Assembly (NCBI GenBank): GCA_963920635.1
Contig: OY987298.1
Span: forward strand, 41,633,787 to 41,697,786
Source: Pseudeuparius sepicola
Taxonomy: Eukaryota; Arthropoda; Insecta; Coleoptera; Anthribidae
DNA: 64,000 nt
Direction of reading: 5' to 3'
Position numbers and translations under genes: made by a program. Positions 1 to 13,087 of the stretch are shown here, piece after piece. The notes under the pieces were generated by a model that was not told the DNA's origin, made no database searches, and worked only from the letters and a program-made list of their open reading frames with translations. Within the stretch, counting starts at the first letter, position 1. Each line of letters begins with the position of its first letter.

Positions 1-1081
1 ACTTACTCATTATATGTTTTTGGAAGACAATAAACACAAAACCAAGTCAAAAAATAACAAGCATCGACAATCAAAAACTTGAACATTTGCGCAGAGATGC
101 TCTTCATTGAAAACTGCCGCTGTTTCCCGATATGTTTTGTTTTCTCCACAAGTTAATATTATTTCAATTTTTTTCTTGGAGAATCAACATCGCGCAGTTA
201 ATAAGTTCACTGTGTAAATAACAAATATTATTATGCACAACAAATTATTGTCAACTGCTGCTGTTACATCGCAGGCAATAATCATTGTTTCCATAGCCTA
301 TTACTCAGTTTTTTAAATTAAATTCAAAATGAACCAAATGTGTTAATTTATCTGGATTCTCTTTACATAACTCCTTTTAGATACATGTATTTAACGATGT
401 GCAAAATAGACTAGGCTTGTGTTCATCAAACCTTTGAAACTTTGTACCAAGCTTGACATAATTTTTTAAACCATATAGAGATTTTCTAAGAAAACAACTT
501 GCTAGCATTAGAATTGATGTTAAAAATGAATTAGAGATGTCGATCTGTAACAAAAAGTACAACTTTCAACAAATAAATTTTAGTTAAAATGTTTGGAATT
601 TTTTTTTTAAAAAAACTCGCACAAAACAAATTTTATCGTGGGTCTCTGAAAATATGTATGTAGGCCATAAATTGAAAAAGTAACAACTTTTCTAATAACT
701 TTTATCGAAAATGTGTCAATTAAAGCCGATTTTGGATGATTTTTGAAAAAAAAATGTTAATTTTGACAGTTACCGAAATTGACGTGATCGATTCTTGTGG
801 CGCCATTTTTCGCCTTGCGACAAGCACAAATCGGTGGCGAAGTCAAATTTTCATTTTATAAAAATGAAAAAAATCCCATATGGAACGTACCTACTTTATT
901 GGTCTAACTGTATAATAATAAATGTCTTGTATTACGGCTGTGTTAAGTAATTGTAGCAATGAAAATAACGGGTTTGCAGCCAAAAAACATATAATATACT
1001 TCTTTCAAATAACCAAGCTTTCGTTCAATCTTTTAAACTTCTTCGGGGCTAAAAAATATGTATTTAATGTAACAATGTGTC
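1..1081. other. AT-rich non-coding stretch
   Basis: I see no gene, RNA gene or clear repeat structure here. Only short chance reading frames occur, and they lack recognisable motifs. Confidence 0.6.
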
Positions 1082-1887
1082 GGGTAAGGTGGGGCAAGCT
1101 GGCGAACGGGGCAAGATGACTAATTAACATTTTCTAAAAAAGGAAAAAAGAGATCTGGGCACTGAAATTGCTATAACATTCTAACTGGCACATTACTACT
1201 CCCTACTCAAAGAGATGGCGCTAGAGTCAGTACAACTGTACGAGTTAGGTTACTGGGTGTGTTTACAGGAATAATATTCTAAGATTCTTTAGGTTTAAAA
1301 TAAGGATTCTCAGAAAATTTAATGGTATGTTTGCATGTTTCTATCAATAATCACATCCAGTAGGTTTATACAAATTATAAACTTGATATGGCATGTGTTG
1401 ATTTTTTTAGTTTGTTTAGTATGGCAGATTTTTCTTTTTAGGGCACCTGTGGGGCAAGATGACGGGGGCAAGATAACGAAATCGTCATCTAGCCACAGTA
1501 CTTGTCATCTTGCCCCGTGATTTGTAATAGGTAACTCTGAAGACTGGATAGAGTGTAATTGGTGCGAATCGTGGTGCGGCATGAATCGTGCACAGGATAT
1601 GAAGGACAATGTCTATTTAAGTGTGACATTAGTACATAATCGTCAACTTGCCCCAATATGCTCGTCATCTTGCCCCACCTAGGTATGGGCAAGATGACAA
1701 AAATGCCACAAAACGATAAAAAATATTTTTTAAATGTTATAAAGCAATAGTTACTTCTTTTTCTTTCTGTAATAGATAGCAGACATGTGTACCTTTAAAA
1801 GTATTATAAATTAGTTTTAAAAAAATTGCATAATTCTTTGTTAGAATCCATTTTGTCTTAACCACGTCAACTTGCCCCACCTTCCCC
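1082..1887. mobile_element. Non-autonomous pogo-type TIR element
   Basis: The ends are inverted repeats: GGGTAAGGTGGGGCAAG at the left, and GGGGAAGGTGGGGCAAG when the right end is read on the minus strand. TA follows the right end (1888-1889); the left flank is TC, so the expected TA duplication is not intact. The motif GGGGCAAGATGAC, or a close variant, occurs about nine times in both orientations (near 1090, 1109, 1451, 1466, 1505, 1639, 1662, 1686 and 1866). No transposase frame is seen, so this is a non-autonomous element. Assignment to the pogo/Tigger group is inferred from similar subterminal motifs in the pogo-like element at 36219-38872. Confidence 0.7.
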
Positions 1888-4800
1888 TAATAATAATTAA
1901 AAAATACATCAAGGTGAGTCTTTGACCCCGACAGAAATTTTAAACAGGTGTAAAATTAAACCGCCACAACTACCGGGTCTGTGGCGTGAGCCTTTGCTGA
2001 TCAAGACGCCATGATCAATTGATTGCTTTGGTAATTAACTGATTCCTTAGTAAATGTTTGAAAGACTTATTATTTTTATGTAGATTAAAATGTGATTAGA
2101 TAGCCCTTAAAATTTCCTTAGATATAAGTATAACATTAAGGCATAGGATTAAGTGTTATCTCTTAGGTTGTTTCTAATAATTTTGATTTATGACAGGACA
2201 TATTTTGCACCCTTTAGAATCTACAGTTTGTTCAGCGAATGTTCGGCCGTACGTCACAACTCCCGTCCTTGTCTTACTCGTGAATATACGATGGATATCG
2301 GATATCGGTCGTATATTCACGAGTCAGACGGGGCGAACATTATCGCTGAACAAACTGTATGGCACTTGTTATGCAATACATGTCACAAAACCTGATAGCA
2401 GTCCTCAAGACTTCACTTTTCCTATGCGATAGACTGTGACATGCTGGTCCTCTTATTTTAAAGAGTCCCAGGACTTAAAAAAACTATCTGCGGTATTATA
2501 CAATCAAACACTACTAATCAATCGGTATATCTTGAAAAGGAAAACGTTTATATGAAAAATTAACCCTTTCGCTACAGCACACACAAAAATCAACGTTGGC
2601 CATAACTGCGGTATTTGTCCCACATGCAGATAAATTGTCCATAGCAGTAGCGGCGACAAAAAAAACATGAATGTATTTAGAAACCAAACTGCTGTTGACG
2701 AATATATTCGTCTTATTTTATAAATCAAAAAGTGCACAAAATAAAAAATCTTTCTGTTGTAGACGATTTAATAGAAAGATACACAAAGAATTCTAGAAAT
2801 TTTTCTTTGCATGGTAAATACCGAAACATGGGACGACTCAAAGGGGGACAAAAAGAACACTCTTTACACATATAACGTGGCTCGGCGTTTTTTTATTTTG
2901 TGTACAGACAACACATCTTTTGGTAGGATTTTTCCTAAATGTAGTTTCTGAAATAATGTCAGGAAAATGTCTTCCAGTTAATCTTAGAGGATTGTTTTCA
3001 ACATAATGTCTACCTAAAATATTGAAAAATTCGCGTAAACCTAGCCCCTAGCCTTCCCATATTTTTTTATACTACTAATACAATATGTACCTATATGAAA
3101 AATGAATTAACGCAATTTTTTTCGAAAACATGTCAAAAATGCGAGAGTAACAGTAATTAATGGCAATAAACCACCGTACACCAACTTAATCAGCACTAGA
3201 CTGCTTCGTGTTGCCCAAACTGTGGTTGACGAGAATACTCGATCACGTGATTCAATCACATGGCTGATTTTGACCAATAAGAAGACTTTGCCTGATCCCA
3301 TTTTAGTAGGCTCCCGCATGCGAGATAACTTGCGTTTAGCAGTTTGCCCACAAAATTAAAATTAAAATGCTCATCGTTAGCACTATGGGTACAGAAATCC
3401 ATTTGCGATCATACTCAAAAGGTTTAACCAACTTCGACTTCGAAGTTAGTGAATCTAAAATCTAAAAGTGATTCACACGCATAAATAATATAAAAACTAA
3501 TATACATTACTGACAATGAAAATACCTCGGAAAATACTATCATATTTGTTCTAATAATGCGCGCGTTGCATTTTCTTTTCTGCCGGGCCCATGCAAGCCG
3601 GCCGGCGAATCCTCCCTTTTCTGGAGAGTCGAGTTCCAGAAATGCAATAGGTATATTTTTATTTGATAATTGGATGACCTTGTCCCGCAAAGCGTAGGCA
3701 AGTAGTTTTGATAGCGCCGCAGGCGGCGGTATCGCGTGGCCGCGAGCGGTGTATCAAAATTTGATTCCTCAGTGGTCCCGTCGCCTCGGCCTGGCGTCGG
3801 CATTTGGTATCGCAGGCCGCAAATGGAGAATATTGCCACGGTAGGCGTATATTATTACAATCAGTTTTCTTTCTATAGTCACTGTTACAATTATTAATTC
3901 TGTTAGTGACTATGTGTTCTTATAAGCAAAATTCAATTTTTAAATGTATTAGCATAATATTATTATTCAGCGACGCTGAATACAATCATGTACCTAGGTA
4001 CCTACTCAGATTTAACAGAAAAAAATCGCTAACACGATTTCTCGAATTTTCGTAAGAAATTGCAAAGTGGACGTTGGTTTTTGTAGTATGTATCTGTAAA
4101 CTTGCTATAAAATTCAGTTTTTCAAGGAATACAATTAAAAAAATGTTTGTCAAAATCGATCAAAAATAACCGCTATGTGTTTTTTTATAAAAACACAGTA
4201 TTTACCTGTTTGTGTAAAATAGTATAAAATATTTGTATAAGTAGTATTTATAGTATAAAATATTTGTTTTCTGTTTTCATTCTTGTTTCTGAGATACATT
4301 CTACGTAGGTATGAAACTTATACCATATTATAATATAATGGTACTTAAACAGAATGTTTACAGGGTTCTAAAGTATTTTTTACAGCCGGTACGTCAGCAG
4401 ACTGCAGTCATCTCCTTACTCCTTATTCTTATACAAATCGCCTGATACAACTCCAGCAATAATTATAATATAGTCGGCATTATCTCATTATGCCTCTATA
4501 CGGAAATCTGGCAACAGCGCACAGTCCTATAAATGAACCACATCCCGTGAACCGCCAGCTACTACGCCGCGTTGTCCAAAAATGCCAGTAGGGTGCGCCA
4601 CCTTATGGGTCACTTTCAGCGGCCGTTGGAGGGGGAGACAACCGGGTCGGCGAGCAGTGTCGGCACGCTATGCTAGGCTTCGTCGACCGTCTTATTCCTT
4701 CTATAGTCACTGGCTATACCTATGTGCTATATTATATTTATAACATGTTTATAATACTCACTAATCTAATAGCAATGATAACTATACAAAAATTAGTAAA

Positions 4801-5437
4801 ATTCTGGAATAATTGACATGGTTAAATAGAACTTTTATAACCCTTTGTTTATTCTAATTTTTTAATTCTTTGCTCTAAGGTTTTAAGTTTTCTCTTCCGT
4901 TTTTACTTTGTAACCGTTTCTGTTCATCTCCTTTGGATTAGATAAGATATTTTTCTTTAAGTCTAAAGTAGGTAAGTAAAAAAGTAATTAAAATTCTAAA
5001 ACAGAAATTCCTTATAAAAGTTATTGAAACTTTCTCTCGACCTTCAGAGTAAATTTATGATTTTCACATGTTTGTCTATAAGGGAGAAATCGCCTTAATA
5101 AACTAAAAAGTGTCATGTCCTCAAGAGGAGAGATATTATGTAATTTTCTGAAACTATTTGAGTACTCGGTTACATATAACGCTTTTCAGTGCCATCAATT
5201 TTCAAAAAAAAAGTTTTCTTCTATCCTTCCAAATACACTTTTCACCTGTATTTGAATGGGGCGCAAAATAACCAAGAAAAGTGTGGTGACTTATCGTCTG
5301 AAATCTGAGAATACTTCTTCGTACTTGTGTAAAAAAATATTTCCTTCGTCATAGGTTGGCCAATATCGGCTGGAAAACTAGGAAAGTTTCTTTTTTCCAT
5401 TAGTGATTAAATAACTCTGTCAGTAGTAGTATAGACT
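1888..5437. other. Intergenic, GC-richer patches, no gene
   Basis: No gene is recognised. Apart from the hairpin at 2223-2358, the stretch has two patches richer in G+C, at about 3550-3840 and 4490-4710. Each is followed by TTCTATAGTCACTG or TTCTATAGTCACTGG (near 3873 and 4693). These could be old TE pieces or conserved non-coding DNA; the sequence alone does not decide. Confidence 0.5.
2223..2358. repeat. Short hairpin repeat with a second palindrome inside
   Basis: Outer arms ACAGTTTGTTCAGCGAATGT and its imperfect complement at 2331-2358 enclose a second, near-perfect palindrome (2276-2324, stem ACTCGTGAATATACGA). The outer arms match the hairpin at 10276-10350, which points to a small palindromic MITE family. 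Confidence 0.75.
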
Positions 5438-6025
5438 GGGAGATAGTGACAGATTTTTGGACGTGATTTTACTCAGTATGCCTTGCAAAGGGCATTATGT
5501 GGCACATATTCTCACAATAATAAGGTATGAATCAGAGAGTCATCCTGGGTTCTTCATGTGAAAAACTGAGTTTTCAATTATTCGAAAAATATGCGTTTTG
5601 ATATGATTTTAATATACAGGCTGCCATGTGTTTTATAATGAAGTTCAAAATAGAAAATTCCTCAGAAAACCATACATAGGCATACCGTTAGGGTGGGTCC
5701 AAATGGCTATTATTGCCACGTGATCTTGTATTTTAATAATTAATTTTTCCACGTTTCTGAACAGGCTGCCAATGATAAGTATGCAAGTTCTTATTATGAA
5801 AATGCTGAAAAAAGGATGACATACCTTTCGCGCATGTCAAAGTACTGTTTAAATTGAATGTTATTTAATCATTTAAACGAGTTAAAAAAAAACTGAGTTT
5901 TTCACATGAAGAACCCAGAATGACTCTCTGATTCCTACCTTATTATTGTGAGAATATGTGCCACATAATGCCTTTTGCAAGGCATACTGAGTAAAATCAC
6001 GTCCAAAAATCTGTCACTATCTCCC
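5438..6025. mobile_element. Foldback element with ~135-bp arms
   Basis: The left arm (5438-5572, starting GGGAGATAGTGACAG) is repeated inverted at about 5890-6025 with few mismatches. The centre is about 315 bp and has no coding frame. The flanks on both sides contain AGTAGTAGTA, which could be a roughly 9-10-bp target duplication, but the motif is simple sequence so this is uncertain. The element class is unknown. Confidence 0.8.
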
Positions 6026-7983
6026 GGTCCAGTAGTAGTAGTGCTTAGACACTGAAAGTGTTTTTGAAAGTAATTTACCTAACTTCGAGATCCTCTCTGC
6101 AATAATGTGCTGTTTCGTATGTACAGACTAGGAGGGTTAAGGTAAATAAGTCACCTTTTCTAAATACTTTTTCCCAAAACTGTTACGAGAAAGTCGCTAG
6201 CAAGAAAAAGATTCGAGCAAATTTCTGCTCTTCTGAACTATAACTAACCAGGTTGTTCGGGTATCCACTTTGGGCATCCTAGAATTAATAGCTAATATGT
6301 ACCCAAAGGTACATACAAAAATCGTATATTAAATTTAAATTCAGCAGGTACCTTCAGTCAGATCTTCAATTTATACAGCGTGAGCCAAAGAGTTCACAAA
6401 AAATGGGAAACATTTTTTTGGTTGAGTATTTTTGGGAAGCATGTCTAAGAGCCTAAGAATCGATTTTGAAATAAGTCAAATCACCAATTCGGCAATTTAA
6501 AAAAATACCATAACGTTAAGAAAAGTGAAAAAATCGAATGGGGTGCGATTGAGGGACGAGTTCACGACTGGCAGCCGCGTTCCTCATTTATCAATTTACA
6601 ACGTTGTAAACTATCTAAAAAGTCGTTCTCTGCGCTGCGCGATATCATGACTAACCTACTAGCGAATAGGTGACGTCAGAGCGCGCGGCCTTTGTATTAT
6701 CGGTGGTGTTGATTTGGCAAGCATGGATTTTGTAGCAAGAACATAACGAACTTGTTACATTTGTTACAAATGACATTATCTATTGGTATCAAAACCCTTT
6801 AGGAATTTATTTGTTACAAAAGATAATGTCTTTAAATATGAATACTTTGCTTCCATTAAAGATTATTAATTTACTACATACAAGAAAATTTTTATCAAGA
6901 AATTTACCTATCTTCTTGTTCTTAGTGAAGTTTTTTCAGTGCTCCTATTGGTCAGGCGGCCATAAACTCAGTAGACACTATGTGTTGAACACAGGAACAT
7001 AAGGGGTTAGTAAAATTATTACCAATGTTGTGTAGGATAATGTTTATATTAACGATTTGTTTTCAAATATTTTAAACGTGGCACTCTGCCTGCTCCTTAG
7101 TTTGCTCTTGTGCATTTTAGTTGTTCACAAAATTTTGTTTACACTTGCAGTGCACTTACTGAATTCGTAAAATAAATACACACGACTCATGTTTCCTACA
7201 CAAAAAAAGGAAAACCTCAACCTTGCCTTATTGACACCTGATTTCTCGAACGCATGTTCCCTCGAGGCCCCGCATCACATTCTTGTCGAGAATAAAAGCA
7301 AGATTTCAAATTTAAAGATCTGACGGCCCCGCCCGATATGGGGGGCTCAATTTAAAGGCTGATGACGCCGTTCATTATCAGACCGACAGGGGCAGAGGGG
7401 CGCCCGTCCCAGCCCGCCCGGCAGGCCTGAAATTTTCATCTTCCGGTGTTGTACACAATTTCGGCCCAGAAAACATCTCGCCAAGCAGTTTCCAACTTTA
7501 ACAATTTCGCCCGAAACTTTCTTGTGTATATATTATCTCGAATCTCCCTCTGCTTTCCCCCCTTTACCTTCCCTTTGCAAGTCCCCGAGATACTTTTTAT
7601 TCATCGTTCCCCTTTGAAAAATTACAAGTGTTTATTACATTTTCCCCCATTGTCGCGAAACATTAGCCGATATATATTTAGGGAGTCTCTGTTTCAGGCA
7701 GTCGGCTTTATTGCGAGAATCCCAAATAATGAGTAGGTAATCCCACAAACGGTAGCTGTTTACTGTTCATCAAAATATAATTTTAAAATAATAATTTGTT
7801 TTTTAATATTTATTGCATCGTGGTTGATAACAATAAAATTTAAGTGGGACCGAACGAATCAGTTACAATACATTGTGATTCAGTCATGATGTAAAAAAAT
7901 GTAAGCACACAATGAAGGAGGCCCACTAAAAAGGAAAAAATCCACAAGTATCTATTACCTTTCTTATATATTGCATCACTAAA
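6026..7983. other. Intergenic, no gene recognised
   Basis: No supported gene. A GC-rich patch with a CRE-like GTGACGTCAG lies near 6671, and another GC-rich patch lies at 7320-7435. Near 7885 a string resembles the TE terminus that recurs at 23577 and 49419 (GATTCAGTCATGATGTAAAA), suggesting a degenerate TE end. Confidence 0.5.
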
Positions 7984-9345
7984 ATGACTCCAGAAAGACA
8001 AGTGGCAAGATGGCTTCAAAAGCTGCAGGAATATGACTTCAAAGTGGAATACAGCAAAGGGGACAACCATAAGAATGCTGATGTATTGTCAAGAAGACCC
8101 TGTATGAAGACTATCATCACTGTAGTCGACAGGACTTAAGAGAAAACCCGAACGTAATTTTATGTAAACTAACTACTCTCCGTAGACCTGAAAATTGGGA
8201 TTCGGAAGTCATCGCCAGAAAACAAAGCGAAGATCCCATATTCGGTATAATATTTGACTTGAAAGTGAGACATATACCCAAAACTAAATGGAAAGATGTT
8301 TAGAACAAACCGCCAGAGTTAAAGGCATACTGGGCACAATGGGACTCAGTAATTAAAGATGGTGTACTAATAAATTGAATGTTTCCGATCAGTTTGTGTG
8401 TACTAAAGAGAGTTTGGGAAAGTCCAGATGGAAAAGAAAAGTTATTTCTAACGGTACTTCCCATGAGAAGAGAGTGTCGGAGGCACTTAAACCCGTGCAC
8501 GAAGTTGTTGCATTAGGAAGGCCTTGAATAAAATTGGAGACCTAAGGTTTTACCGCTGATGTGAAGAATGTGCTTCGGCGAAAAGACCAAACGGGGGTAA
8601 AATGATGCAATACCTGGCAGGACGGAGCAGGACCGTTCCCAACCAGCGAATCTGGCAACCAGGACCTCTGCGACTATGGTGTATAGTGGATATGTCGTTT
8701 TAGTGTCCCAAGAGAACTACATTCTGATCGGGGCCGCAATTTTGACTCGGAGGTTTTTCAAAATGTCTGTCGCCTGCTAGAGATTTCCAAGACAAGAACA
8801 ACTCCCCTGCACCCCCAGTCTGATCTTATGGTGGAGCGGTTCAATAAGACTCTAGAAACGTATCTACCTGAAGATGGTAGTGAATCAGAATCAAAGTAAT
8901 TGGGACACATGCATTCCACCTTTTCTATTGTCCTACCGTTCCGCTGTGCATGAAGCGACGGGAAAGTCTCCAGCCTAGATTATTTTGGAGACGGTCTAAG
9001 GCCCTATCGACATCATAACCTGGCGACCAGAAAATCCAGAATCTACTGATGACTACATGAGTCACCTGAGAGAGCGTCTCCAGTTGGTTCATGAATACGT
9101 TCGCCAGAAGTTACATCTAGAAAGTGACAGGATGAAGATCCGCTACGATCTGAAAGCAACCAGTGTTGAATTTAATGCGGATGACAAAATGTTGTTATAC
9201 AATCCCAAGCGAACGAAAGGCCGGTCTCCGAAACTCGATAGAAGTTGGGAAGAACCGACCATAGATCGTCGTGACCAAGATTAATGATGTCGTTTATTGT
9301 ATACGACGTAGCCCAACAGCAAAGATGGTAAATATCGTCAGGTTG
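7984..9345 (+). pseudogene. Degenerate Ty3/gypsy pol fragment (RNase H-integrase)
   Basis: This is the 3' part of a Ty3/gypsy polymerase gene. At 7990-8100 the + strand reads as the RNase H end, with RQVARWLQKLQEYDF and then NADVLSRRP. At about 8703-8867 one frame gives the integrase core: LHSDRGRNFDSEVF, LLEISKTRTTPLHPQSD and MVERFNKTLE. That places the second Asp and the catalytic Glu of the DDE triad. From 9057 a 75-codon open frame covers the region after the core (RYDLKA, then PKRTKGRSPKLDRSWEEP), as in Mag/CsRN1-like gypsy elements. Stops, frameshifts and a deletion between the zinc-binding part and the core (near 8700) make it non-functional. No flanking LTR was found. It is unrelated to the errantivirus at 35-46 kb and much older. 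Confidence 0.9.
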
Positions 9346-9886
9346 TCCTCATACCAGTAATTTTTTTGGCCCACTTTTTATGCTTATTGGCTTCTTTTGG
9401 TTACTTTGGAAGTACCGAAAAAATACTAGGTACAGAGCTATCTGCGGCCGTCCCTAGTTTTGGCCGCCCGCATGCGATGCACGCGCTGCACACCTGCTAG
9501 GATTTGCCCTGATGTCAAGTAGGCACTGGAAAAATAAACGTGATGAGTATAGCTAAAACTATAATAATATTCGAAACAAGCTAGTTGTTTATTTAAATTT
9601 ACACTTCATATTTGATATAACTCGAACGCTTTATAATTTAGAATGCAGTTTTGTAATTTTACATTGAATTACAAGTAAACATATAGGTACCTAACCAAAT
9701 CTTATGTTACACAAAAGGTAATGTAATTTCAGAATTATTTCATTATAATCTTACATTTCTTTTGAGAGGATTTTACAATAAAATAAACTAATTATTACAG
9801 TAATTCTATAATATTGTAATAATACAACTGATTTTACAAGTTGCAAACAACTTTACGTTAATTACGCATTTCATTAAACGTTACTG

Positions 9887-9982
9887 GTTTACAGTAATGC
9901 TACTACTGGCGTCTTGTAACCAGGTGTAAAACTCGTTTACAGTAATGCTACTACTGGCGTCTTGTAACCAGGTGTAAAACTC
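9887..9982. repeat. Perfect 48-bp tandem duplication
   Basis: Two exact adjacent copies, 9887-9934 and 9935-9982, each beginning GTTTACAGTAATGCTACTAC. Exact identity in otherwise diverged DNA points to a recent duplication or an assembly artefact. Confidence 0.95.
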
Positions 9983-10275
9983 TTAAATTCGTCCGATTTC
10001 CTTTTACAGTGTATAACTAATGTTCTATCTTCAACAAAAACCCAGATTGCCGAATTTCAATCACCCTGTACAGTGGGCGGAAAATAATTGAGCGAAAAGC
10101 ATTCTATAGGGCGGCAAAAGCATTAAGCACAATGTTTATCGCTTGAACTCCTATGTAAGTTGCCAAACTTTTTCTTTACGAGGGCCCTTTTCCACGTTTA
10201 GCGCCACACAGGCCATATAGGGGAGACAGAACGTTCCCAAAAGAATTTGACACGGGCACTGGATGGAAAAATTGA

Positions 10276-10350
10276 TAAACTCTGTTCAACGAATGTTGAC
10301 AAGGATGGGACTTGTGACGTAGGTATGAACATTCGTTGAACAGAGTGTAT
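10276..10350. repeat. Hairpin repeat related to 2223-2358
   Basis: Arms of about 24 bp (left AAACTCTGTTCAACGAATGT, right the near-perfect complement ending AACAGAGTGTA) surround a loop with CTTGTGACGTAGGT. Arm sequence and part of the loop match the hairpin at 2223-2358. Confidence 0.75.
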
Positions 10351-10898
10351 GTTTAAATCGGCCAGGATCATCTTGAAAGTCCGTTCAATCCTTAGAGAGT
10401 AACGGCGAATGAAGCATTTTGGAAGCACATACCTACAGGGTGTCCCAGAAATATGGGCCAAAATTTCAACCACGTATCTAACTCATCAAATAATAACAAA
10501 TAATGACATCTATGATAGTGATAAACTAAGTAAGAAGGAGTCAAAATTATTAAAACTGTCGCACTTTTTACGTGACAAAAATATCAGCGTTGCTATTATT
10601 CAACTATAAACTGTCGTAGATTCCGCAAGACTCCAGTTTCAAAAACGTTTGATACATTGAAATCAATTTTACTATACAACGAGTGCTAATATCAGCATAA
10701 TTTGCGATCGAAAAAATATCCATTTTCTCAAAATGCTTGTACAACAAATGTGCGATGTGTGTCTATTTGAAGTGAGACCATTATTCGGGAGTAGTTCTTG
10801 ATACTTCCTACCGGACTGGAGTTCCCGTGGATTTCGTCGTAAATTGTCACAAAATGTTCCCGCACCTTATAACAAACCGAGGTCTGCCATAGCTGGGT

Positions 10899-12211
10899 CT
10901 GTCCAATAAAACCTTGTTACCCTATTACAATACATAATTTATTGATCACAACAATTTGAGACTCACAATTATGATTGTACAACTTTTAAAAGACAACTAT
11001 AAACAATTAAATAAACTTTAGCATGAAGTTAAATTTGAGCAACTATTTAAATATAATGAAAAGAAAATAAGTTAAATTTTAATTAAAAATTTGTTTGAGA
11101 ATAAAGGTTAAATTATCTTTACAAATAAACTCTGACTGTTCAGCTATAATTATTATTCCTCTGAATAATAAGTTGGATCTGCGTCTTCAGTCGCTTACGC
11201 TCAAACGGGGCTCATAGTAGTGCGGGGCGAGGCTAGGGCTTCCTCCGGTCCTTGTCTGCTCGTGTAGGCGCTGCAGATGTTGTGGCTAGCAGATCTTCTC
11301 AGGGGTTTTTCGCCGAAGTAGAGCTGACCAGGAGTCGGCACCTATGCCAACGCAACTCCTCTCGATGCCTACGCAACTCTCGTTACGTTGTTCGTCGTCA
11401 GAGGGCTGTGGTGGTAGCGTCCACAGAGATGGTGTGCAAGCATGAACAAATTAGAAAGAAAGTAGCATTAGACAAGGTCTAAGCCTTTTACAAAAATTTA
11501 TAAACCAATAGGTTACGATTAATATTTAAACTAGAATTATGACATTATAATATTGACAAATAATAATACAAATTAAATGGTTATAATTTAGAATTATACT
11601 AAACTATTGCGAACTATGCATAACTTTTAAATTTTTAGATAATTATTAATATAATTTAACTGACCAGAATAGCAAAGTGCTTATAATTTGATTAAAAAAA
11701 TATATTGTGAGAATTCTTGAAATTTATGAAATTTTAAAACTTATTTAACGCGAAAAGTTTATTTGAGACTTGACGGTAAAATAGATAAACTAAGAAAGCT
11801 GATAAACTAAAGGCAATACGAATTTATTAGGAAACTGAAAATATCGGTGTCAGATTTATTTGTGCGGCCCGGTACCACAGAATCGAGACCTAACCCGAAA
11901 AATAAGAAAGTAACTTGTGACTAATGTGACCAAAACTTGAAAATATTCAATAAGATAACAGCCGCAAGATGGTGGGTATTCAAAAAAGGACAATGCTATG
12001 TTTTTGAGTTAAAGATGGCCGGGGCCTCGGACGAAATGAGTCCTTCAAAAAAATAGCAAATAGCACGTAAAAAAACGCTACAGGTGAGTAGTAAAGTCGC
12101 TGAATTAAGCAAAAATCAAAAGAAATTACTCACCTGTAGGGTTTTCCTGGAGAAACAGCCACCACCTGCTCGCTGTGTCCCTCGCTTCATCAGCTACGCA
12201 GCCAAAAAGGA
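10899..12211 (-). repeat. Two-copy repeat resembling a spliced transcript, copy 1
   Basis: This block is homologous, in the same orientation, to 25818-27056. On the minus strand it looks like a transcription unit. A GC-richer 5' segment (12137-12211) ends at a perfect donor-like CAG/GTGAGTA (12127-12136). AT-rich DNA follows, then a second GC-richer block (about 11170-11450). An AATAAA lies downstream (minus strand, near 10940). A second CAGGTGAGTA is present on the + strand at 12081-12090, so the region carries an inverted pair of donor-like sites. No long protein frame persists in both copies. It could be a spliced non-coding RNA, a gene duplicate or part of a TE. Confidence 0.5.
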
Positions 12212-13087
12212 AGGGCCTCGTCGTGCAAGCGTCGTTGCCTCACGATGCCGTGAACATAGAAGAAAACCCAAAAATATTAGTCACACGAAGTCAATCCCCG
12301 ATATTAAAATACAAAACCACTCAAATAAATCACCGATGGCAAAAATTGAACTAGGTAAAAGCCGAAAATGTCGAAAATTTGGCGGGAAATGGGCAGATGC
12401 CTCTGCGAACTTAATACAAGCGAAGGCGGGAGCAAACTCTCGTAAGGACGGACCCTCCCGGCCGGTGGCCGGGAGGACCTACGTCACCCATCCCCTTTCG
12501 ACCAATCGGGTTTTAGTATGAAACGTATTTATTCAACTAAATAGTGTTTATGTTCGATTTATGCGTCAACAGAACCGAAAAATCGAGTAATTCATAATAC
12601 AGATTTTTAACTACCTACCTGTTGATAGGCAAACATACACTTGAATTTTTGCATTTTGAATATGCCAGGGTTCGAGGCAAGGCGTAAGTACACGGCCATT
12701 GACGTATACGGCTCGCGAAAATTTGAATTATTTGAAATTTGAAAGAAAGTTTTAAAATTTGAAAAAGTCGTAATAAAATCGAATACAATGTTATAAATGA
12801 ATTGAAACTGTACGAAAAATAAATTAGTTATTAAGTACGAGATATATGTTTGAAAATAATGACTTTTAAGTTAATAACAAAATATAAAAACGAGTAACGG
12901 ATTTTGAAATGAAAAAATCCATTACAACCTCACTCCGAACGCAATAACTCGGGCCTGGCCGGCAGGAGGCTAGCACAAAGATGAAGATAGTGAATCATAG
13001 ATCACCATGCATTACTTCGGTTTTTACTCATAAACAGTTCGTTCCAGTTATTAAAAAATTTGTCGCTTTTTATGAGTTATCTACATA
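12212..13087. other. Non-coding stretch beyond repeat copy 1
   Basis: No gene is supported. A 145-codon open frame crossing 12084-12521 begins inside the donor-like repeat and has no domain motif, so I do not call it. A palindromic GC stretch (GGCCGGTGGCC) lies near 12460. Confidence 0.5.

Larger units (their letters stand above)
9346..10435. other. AT-rich intergenic with tandem duplication and hairpin
   Basis: No gene is seen. Repeated strings like TTACAATAAAATAA and ATTTTACATTGAATTACA give a loosely modular AT-rich sequence. It also contains the 48-bp duplication (9887-9982) and a hairpin (10276-10350), both listed separately. Confidence 0.55.

Noticed and set aside
1082..1887. Regular GGGGCAAGATGAC repeats as a CRISPR array
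   Set aside because: Copies lie in both orientations at irregular spacing inside a TIR element; there are no uniform spacers.
12084..12521. 145-codon open frame on the + strand
   Set aside because: It begins with GTG inside a splice-donor-like sequence of a repeat, has no domain motif, and the other repeat copy does not keep the frame.
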